A stretch of DNA of 64,000 nt, taken from the NCBI RefSeq assembly GCF_009377235.1, contig NZ_VMNX01000009.1, forward strand, positions 1 through 64,000, written 5' to 3'. Of the stretch, positions 59,323-64,000 are shown piece after piece. Source of the stretch: Streptomyces acidicola. GTDB taxonomy: Bacteria > Actinomycetota > Actinomycetes > Streptomycetales > Streptomycetaceae. The notes beneath the pieces are model-generated. The model did no database searches and was not told the origin of the DNA. It was given only the letters and a program-made list of their open reading frames with translations. A program made the position numbers and the translations under genes. Numbering within the stretch: position 1 is the stretch's first letter; every line of letters starts with the position of its first letter.

Positions 59323-59979
59323 ATGGCCACGCACCTCCAGGGCCCGCACCTTCACGGCTCGCACCTCCAGGGATCGCTCTTCGACCAGTCCGACACGGTC
59401 CAGCTCGCACCGCTGGAGGAGACACGCCGGGTCGTGCTCGGCGCGGGAGCCTGGATCGACCTGCTGCCCGGCTGGCTCAGCGGGGCCGACGCCCTCTTCG
59501 CGCACCTCGCCGAGGAGGTGCCCTGGCGGGCCGAGCGGCGGCAGATGTACGAGCAGGTCGTCGACGTACCCCGGCTGCTGGCGTACTACGCGGCCGACGA
59601 TCCGCTGCCCCACCCCGTGCTCGACGAGGCCCGCGACACACTCACCGCGCGCTACGCCGACGAGCTGGGCGAACCGTTCGTCACGGCCGGCCTCTGCTAC
59701 TACCGCGACGGCCGGGACAGTGTGGCCTGGCACGGCGACCGGATCGGCCGGGGCGCCCGCCAGGACACGATGGTGGCCATCCTGTCGGTGGGCACGGCAC
59801 GCGACCTGGCCCTGCGGCCACGCCAGGGCGGCCACACCCTGCGGTTCCCCCTGGGCCACGGCGATCTGATCGTGATGGGCGGCTCCTGCCAGCGCACATG
59901 GGACCACGCGGTGCCCAAGACGAACCACGCGGCGGGGCCGCGCATCAGCATCCAGTTCCGGCCGCAGGGCGTGAACTGA
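59323..59979 (+). CDS. AlkB-like 2-oxoglutarate/Fe(II) dioxygenase
   Basis: A 218-aa dioxygenase. The Fe ligands are His 137 and Asp 139 in VAWHGDRIG and His 195 in TWDHAVPKT; 2-oxoglutarate contacts are Arg 207 and Arg 213 in GPRISIQFRPQ. These match AlkB-type enzymes that reverse N-alkylation of DNA or RNA bases. The first 20 residues hold a curious HLQG/HLHG repeat (HLQGPHLHGSHLQGSLF) that may be disordered. ATG 59323 is chosen; ATG 59302 in frame is an alternative. Convergent with the FAD monooxygenase. Confidence 0.88.
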   Translation: MATHLQGPHLHGSHLQGSLFDQSDTVQLAPLEETRRVVLGAGAWIDLLPGWLSGADALFAHLAEEVPWRAERRQMYEQVVDVPRLLAYYAADDPLPHPVLDEARDTLTARYADELGEPFVTAGLCYYRDGRDSVAWHGDRIGRGARQDTMVAILSVGTARDLALRPRQGGHTLRFPLGHGDLIVMGGSCQRTWDHAVPKTNHAAGPRISIQFRPQGVN

Positions 59980-60000
59980 TGTGCCGCCGCCCTGCACGCG

Positions 60001-61212
60001 CTACTTCCGCGCGGCCAGTGCCCGGGTGTGCGCCGTGCGGGCCAGGCGCGGGCCCAGCCAGCGCTTGAGGCGGCGCAGCACCTCCAGCTGCCCGGCGGCG
60101 CGGTCGAGTCGGTAGTACAGCTGCGGCGGTACGTACGGCAGCAGCGGGGAGTGGCGCTGGCCGAGGAGGGCGAACATCTGCCGTGGCGGCAGGTGCATGT
60201 AGCGCGGGAGGTTCTCGTACCACTGGGCGCTCAGGCGGGCCGCGCTCTGCTGCCGGAGGAGTCCGGCCTTGCGCTGCTGTTCGTACCGGGCGAGCGCGGG
60301 TCGGAGTTCCGCGCGGCCGCGCAGGGCTCCGGCCAGGGAGATGGCGTCCTCCAGCGCGAGGGTGGTGCCCGCGCCGATGGAGTAGTGCGTGGTGTGAGCG
60401 GCGTCGCCGATGAGGACGAGGTTGCCGCGGGACCATGTGCGGTTGGTCAGGGTGCGGAAGTTCAGCCACTGCGCGGCGCCGTCGGCCTGGGCGCGGCCGA
60501 TCAGCGGGTGGCCGTCGAGGATGCCCGCGAAGAGCTTCTCCAGGAGGGCCAGCCCGTCGGCCTCGTTCGCGCGGTCGAGGCCGAGGCCGGTCCAGGTCTC
60601 CGGGGAGCACTCCACGACGCAGGTGCTCTGCTCCCCGCTGAACCCGTAGGCGTAGCACCAGATCCAGCCGTGGCCGGTCTCCTGGAAGGAGAACGTGAAC
60701 GTGTCGAAGACCTGGGTGGTGCCGAGCCAGATGTACCGGTTGCGGCCGAGGCGGACGTCGGTGCCGAAGTGGTCGGCGTGGCGTTCGCGCAGGGTGCTGT
60801 TGATCCCGTCGCCCGCCACGACCAGGTCGGCGTCCGGGATGCGGTCCGCGGTGACCTCGTGCTCGAACTCCAGCCGCACCCCGAGGGATTCGGCGCGCCC
60901 GGCGAGCAGATCGAGCATGCGGCGCCGGCCGATGCCGAAGCCCTCGTCGCCGTGGTGGACCGTACGGCTGCCACGGACGTGGGCGACTCCGTCGCTCCAG
61001 CGGACCGAGTTCGCGGCCACGGCCGCCGCCGACTCGGGATCGTGCTCCCGGAGCTTGTCGAGCAGCCCGGCCCAGTAGGTCACGCCCCAGCCGTATGTCG
61101 AGCCGGGCGGGTTGCGTTCATGGACGGTGATGTCGCAGGAGGGGTCCTGGCGTTTCATCAGGATCGAGAAGTACAGACTTGCAGGGCCGCCGCCGACGCA
61201 TGCGATCTTCAC
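60001..61212 (-). CDS. FAD-dependent monooxygenase (salicylyl-CoA/anthraniloyl-CoA hydroxylase-like)
   Basis: A 403-aa flavoprotein. The dinucleotide fold is KIACVGGGPASLYFSILMKR, followed by TVHERNPPGSTYGWGVTYWA, which resembles the N-termini of SdgC-type salicylyl-CoA and aminobenzoyl-CoA monooxygenases. The second FAD motifs are ADLVVAGDGINSTLRERH (DG motif) and GNLVLIGDAAHTTHYSIGAG (GD motif). It probably hydroxylates an aromatic or CoA-linked acid. GTG 61212 follows TAGGAG at 5 nt; upstream in-frame starts at 61242 and 61218 are possible. An inverted repeat lies directly upstream. Confidence 0.87.
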   Translation of the reverse strand: MKIACVGGGPASLYFSILMKRQDPSCDITVHERNPPGSTYGWGVTYWAGLLDKLREHDPESAAAVAANSVRWSDGVAHVRGSRTVHHGDEGFGIGRRRMLDLLAGRAESLGVRLEFEHEVTADRIPDADLVVAGDGINSTLRERHADHFGTDVRLGRNRYIWLGTTQVFDTFTFSFQETGHGWIWCYAYGFSGEQSTCVVECSPETWTGLGLDRANEADGLALLEKLFAGILDGHPLIGRAQADGAAQWLNFRTLTNRTWSRGNLVLIGDAAHTTHYSIGAGTTLALEDAISLAGALRGRAELRPALARYEQQRKAGLLRQQSAARLSAQWYENLPRYMHLPPRQMFALLGQRHSPLLPYVPPQLYYRLDRAAGQLEVLRRLKRWLGPRLARTAHTRALAARK

Positions 61213-61226
61213 GCGCACTCCTACGG

Positions 61227-61243
61227 TATGACACAGGGTCATA
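61227..61243. promoter_or_regulatory. Inverted repeat in the monooxygenase leader
   Basis: TATGAC and GTCATA (61227-61232, 61238-61243) form a perfect 6-5-6 inverted repeat 15-31 nt upstream of GTG 61212, next to the AT-rich ATTTTGAA. It is a plausible operator, and could also overlap the -10 region on the minus strand. Confidence 0.45.
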
Positions 61244-61351
61244 TTTTGAACGCGCAGCGTAACAGTATGGGTGTGGCTCCGACGGTGGTTGCCGCGCGTG
61301 CGTCACCGATGTGTCGGCCGTACGGAGGCGGCGGCCGAGGGATGTCCCCCG

Positions 61352-62047
61352 TTACGCGCCCGCCGCCGCTGTCGTACGGCACTCCGGGTGGCCCCACCCC
61401 TGGTCGTTCTTCGCGATGGGCTCGCCCGCCGCGTACGAGCGGCCGCACATGCAGCGGCCGGAGAACTTCGCCTTGATCGTGCGGGAACTCGTACGCGACG
61501 AGGCGCCCCGGCGGGCGGCGGTCTTCTTCGGCTTCGCCGAAGCGGCGCCGCCGGCCGGTGCGGGCGGTGGCTCCGGGGAGCCCAGCTCGCTTCCGGCCGA
61601 CTCCTGGACGGTGGCCGCCTGGCTCGCGGCGCGGTCGGCGAAGTCGTTGAGGCGGTCGCCGTCGATCTGGTGGGCGGGAACGTAGCGGAAGTCGACCGAG
61701 CGCCCTGCGAGCAGCTCGTCGATGCGCACGACGAGCTCCTGGTTGGCGACGGGCTTGCCGGCGGCCGTCCGCCAGCCGTTGCGCTTCCAGCCGGGCAGCC
61801 ACGTCGTGACCGCCTTCATCGCGTACTGCGAGTCCATGCGGACCTCAAGCGGTACGTCCGGGTCGGTGGCCGTGAGCAGCCGCTCCAAGGCCGTGAGTTC
61901 GGCGACGTTGTTGGTGGCCTTGCCCAGCGGGCCGGCCTCCCAGCGGGTGGGGGTCTCCTCGGCATCGGCGACGACCCAGGCCCATCCGGCCGGTCCGGGG
62001 TTCCCCTTCGACGCCCCGTCACAGGCGGCCACTACACGTTCCAGCAT
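61352..62047 (-). CDS. RNase HI with C-terminal Cys/His motif domain
   Basis: A 231-aa protein. The RNase H domain (1-145) has the acidic site Asp 10 (ACDGASKGNPGPAGW), Glu 50 (NNVAELTALE), Asp 72 (RMDSQYAMKAV) and Asp 138 (NDFADRAA). A Pro/Ala/Lys-rich linker follows. The last 40 residues contain CMCGRSYAAGEPIAKNDQGW GHPEC (shown in parts), a CxC...HxxC pattern suggesting a metal-binding module. It degrades the RNA strand of RNA-DNA hybrids. The start ATG 62047 or 62059 is uncertain; neither has a clear ribosome site. Confidence 0.88.
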   Translation of the reverse strand: MLERVVAACDGASKGNPGPAGWAWVVADAEETPTRWEAGPLGKATNNVAELTALERLLTATDPDVPLEVRMDSQYAMKAVTTWLPGWKRNGWRTAAGKPVANQELVVRIDELLAGRSVDFRYVPAHQIDGDRLNDFADRAASQAATVQESAGSELGSPEPPPAPAGGAASAKPKKTAARRGASSRTSSRTIKAKFSGRCMCGRSYAAGEPIAKNDQGWGHPECRTTAAAGA

Positions 62048-62122
62048 GAGTCCGATCATGCCACGAACCGGAACCCGGCCCGTCCACGGGCCCGGTGTCC
62101 GCCGCCGGTGCCACCGGAGGGT

Positions 62123-62920
62123 TCAGGTCACGTCGCTCGTCCCCGGCATCCGGCCCTCGGTGGTGCTCGGGTCGATGACGGAGAACGACGCGCCCTGCGG
62201 GTCGCTGAGGGCCGCGAAACGGCCGAACGGCGTGGTCACCGGGCCGAAGCGGAGAATGCCGCCCCGCTCGGTCGCGCTCTTGACCGTCGCGTCGCAGTCC
62301 TGGACGGTGAAGTAGATGTTGATGTACGGCGGTACCTGCGGCGGGAAGTCCTCCGTCATCTTCATACGGCCCATGACCGTGTTCCCGCCGACGTCGAAGA
62401 TGCGGAAGTCGACCTCGGGGTCCTTCAGCTGCTTCGCGCCGTAGCCGAAGACGGCCGGGAAGAATGCGTCGGACTTCTCGGGCTCGCGGGTGAAGATCTC
62501 GCACCAGGCGTACGCGCCGGGCACGCCCGTCACCTCGAAGCCCTTGTGGACGCCCGCCTGCCAGGCGCCGAAGACGACGCCGCTCGGGTCACGGGCCAGC
62601 AGCATCGAGCCGAAGTCACCGACCTGCATCGGCTCCATCAGTACCTCGCCGCCGTTCTCGCGGACCTTGGCCGCGGTGGCCTTGACGTCCGCCGAGGCCA
62701 GGTACACGCACCAGGCGGACTGTCCCTCCGCGCCAGGCATCGGCGGGACGACGGCGGCGACCGACTTGCCGTCGACGTACGCCTGCGTGTAGTTGCCGTA
62801 TTCCGACGACGCCTCGCCGAACGTCCAGCCGAGTACGTCGCCGTAGAAGCGCTTGGCCCCCTCGACGTCGCTGAACATCGCGTCGGCCCAGCAGGGCGTT
62901 CCCTCTTGAGTCAGTGCCAT
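62123..62920 (-). CDS. VOC-family protein with two glyoxalase-like domains
   Basis: A 265-aa protein with two VOC repeats. The first (about 1-125) includes GTPCWADAMFSDVEGAKRFY, GDVLGWTFGE and MLLARDPSGVVFGAWQ. The second (about 130-260) includes GAYAWCEIFTREPEKSDAFF and ALSDPQGASFSVIDPS. The metal ligand pattern is incomplete, as in many CFP32-like actinobacterial proteins, so enzymatic activity is unsure. ATG 62920 begins conserved sequence. It may bind or detoxify a small metabolite. Confidence 0.88.
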   Translation of the reverse strand: MALTQEGTPCWADAMFSDVEGAKRFYGDVLGWTFGEASSEYGNYTQAYVDGKSVAAVVPPMPGAEGQSAWCVYLASADVKATAAKVRENGGEVLMEPMQVGDFGSMLLARDPSGVVFGAWQAGVHKGFEVTGVPGAYAWCEIFTREPEKSDAFFPAVFGYGAKQLKDPEVDFRIFDVGGNTVMGRMKMTEDFPPQVPPYINIYFTVQDCDATVKSATERGGILRFGPVTTPFGRFAALSDPQGASFSVIDPSTTEGRMPGTSDVT

Positions 62921-63060
62921 GGCTGTGGCTCTCTTCGGTTCGACGGATGGTGTGCCTCGTCTCACGCTAGTCAGGGTCGGACCGGGCCGCGCGCCGAACG
63001 GGACTGGGCGCGGCAGACTGGTGGAGGGGCTCCGGTCGTCGTCGACGGGAGGACGGGATG

Positions 63061-64000
63061 ATGCAGGCGTGGGAGCTGGCCCGGCCCGGGCTGATCGAGG
63101 GCGGGCCGTTGCGCTTCGTCCAGAGGCCGGTGCCGGTGCCGCGGTCCGACGAACTGCTCGTGCACGTCCGCGCGTGCGGGGTGTGCCGCACGGACCTGCA
63201 CGTCAGCGAGGGCGACCTGCCTGTACACCGACCGGGGGTGACACCGGGGCACGAGGTGGTGGGTGTGGTGGCGGCCATCGGCGACGACGTCCGCGACTAC
63301 GCACTGGGCGACCGCGTGGGTGTGGCCTGGCTGCGGCGCACCGACGGCACGTGCGCGTACTGCCTGCGCGGTTCCGAGAACCTGTGCCCGGCCTCCACGT
63401 ACACGGGCTGGGACGCCGACGGCGGTTACGCGGAGTACACGACTGTTCCGGCCGCGTTCGCGTACCGGCTGCCCGGGGACGTCGACGACGTGGCGCTGGC
63501 GCCGCTGCTCTGCGCGGGCATCATCGGCTACCGGGCGCTGCGGCGGGCCGCGCTGCCGTCGGGCGGACGGCTCGGGCTGTACGGGTTCGGCGGGAGTGCG
63601 CATCTGTGTGCGCAGCTGGCGCTGGCGCAGGGGGCGACCGTGCACGTGATGACGCGGGGTGCGGCCGCCCGGCGGCTCGCTCTGGAGCTGGGGTGCGCGT
63701 CCGCGGTCGACGCGTACGACATGCCGCCCGAGCCGCTGGACAGCGCGATCCTGTTCGCCCCGGTGGGCGATCTGGTGCCGGTGGCGCTGCGCGCGCTGGA
63801 CAGGGGCGGAGTGCTGTCGGTCGCCGGGATCCACCTCAGCGACACGCCTCCGCTGCGCTACGAGAGCGAGCTGTTCTACGAGAAGGATCTGCGCAGCGTC
63901 ACGTCCAACACCCGTGAGGACGGACGGGAGTTCCTGGCGCTGGCGGCGCGCTACGGCGTACGGGCGACGACGCACACCTACCCGCTGTCCGAGGCGCTGC
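63061..64000 (+). CDS. Zinc-dependent alcohol dehydrogenase (truncated by window edge)
   Basis: The first 313 residues of a medium-chain dehydrogenase; the stop lies beyond 64000. The catalytic zinc site is [16 protein letters not shown] (Cys) and [13 protein letters not shown] (His-Glu). The structural zinc loop reads [16 protein letters not shown], with Asp where the first of four cysteines is expected. The coenzyme fold follows at [20 protein letters not shown]. It oxidises alcohols with NAD(P). GGGAGGA lies 7 nt before ATG 63061; the adjacent ATG 63058 is possible. The sequence [20 protein letters not shown] marks the AdhA-like subgroup. Confidence 0.9.
   Translation, partial: MQAWELARPGLIEGGPLRFVQRPVPVPRSDELLVHVRACGVCRTDLHVSEGDLPVHRPGVTPGHEVVGVVAAIGDDVRDYALGDRVGVAWLRRTDGTCAYCLRGSENLCPASTYTGWDADGGYAEYTTVPAAFAYRLPGDVDDVALAPLLCAGIIGYRALRRAALPSGGRLGLYGFGGSAHLCAQLALAQGATVHVMTRGAAARRLALELGCASAVDAYDMPPEPLDSAILFAPVGDLVPVALRALDRGGVLSVAGIHLSDTPPLRYESELFYEKDLRSVTSNTREDGREFLALAARYGVRATTHTYPLSEAL

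Overview
The window is high-GC actinobacterial DNA that reads as a Streptomyces chromosome. The signs are GTG/TTG starts, lipoboxes, an XRE/DUF397 regulator pair, many TetR/LacI/LysR one-component regulators, an LCP protein, many P450/FAD enzymes and GC-rich hairpin terminators. I see no rRNA, tRNA, insertion sequence, CRISPR array, integrase or origin. Most of it looks like species-variable arm or accessory metabolism rather than the conserved core.

Layout. 1-5.7 kb: a PaaI thioesterase, then a carbohydrate operon (binding lipoprotein, two TIM-barrel isomerases flanking a Gfo/Idh/MocA dehydrogenase) behind a promoter with a LacI-type palindrome. 5.8-6.9 kb: a small XRE regulator with a membrane partner, and a 72-aa orphan. 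7.1-10 kb: a 973-aa membrane protein ending in an extracytoplasmic type I periplasmic-binding domain, preceded by a twin 19-bp repeat. 10.3-14.5 kb: an NMT1/SsuA-type ABC transporter with a dihydropyrimidinase-like hydrolase. 14.6-21 kb: SGNH esterase with TetR, a coiled-coil protein, a voltage-gated channel, LCP and YjdF proteins. 21-29.9 kb: a galactan-utilisation regulon (MalF, MalG, binding protein, GH42, GH30-CBM13) with a divergent LacI and two identical operator cores. 30-32.5 kb: an acyltransferase and a two-gene graspetide (ATP-grasp RiPP) locus. 32.7-40.6 kb: another Gfo/Idh/MocA enzyme, two P450s, an epoxide-hydrolase remnant, and a rifamycin-resistance pair (rgt-like glycosyltransferase and helR) behind a near-perfect rifamycin-associated element (RAE). 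40.8-51.2 kb: signalling and regulation (TetR, PP2C phosphatase, Clp_N-HTH protein, XRE/DUF397, NsdA-like TPR regulator, HATPase kinase with a coupled mini-ORF), plus GH64 glucanase, an RpiB-like isomerase and a DUF574-type methyltransferase fused to a decayed kinase-like domain. 51.2-64 kb: SUMF1-like protein, aldo/keto reductase, MFS exporter, LysE/LysG pair, NUDIX, FGGY kinase, AIM24, AlkB-like, FAD monooxygenase, RNase H with a C-terminal Cys/His motif, VOC protein and a truncated zinc alcohol dehydrogenase at the right edge.

How parts work together. The galactan cluster is self-contained: secreted GH30 cleaves a galactan, the ABC transporter imports oligomers (its ATPase is probably a shared MsiK-type protein encoded elsewhere), GH42 hydrolyses them inside the cell, and LacI gates expression. 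The rifamycin pair combines drug inactivation (Rgt) with target rescue (HelR). The graspetide ligase lies 12 nt downstream of its Thr/Ser-rich precursor, with no methyltransferase or exporter beside it. All functional calls rest on motif recognition by eye; no database search was possible.
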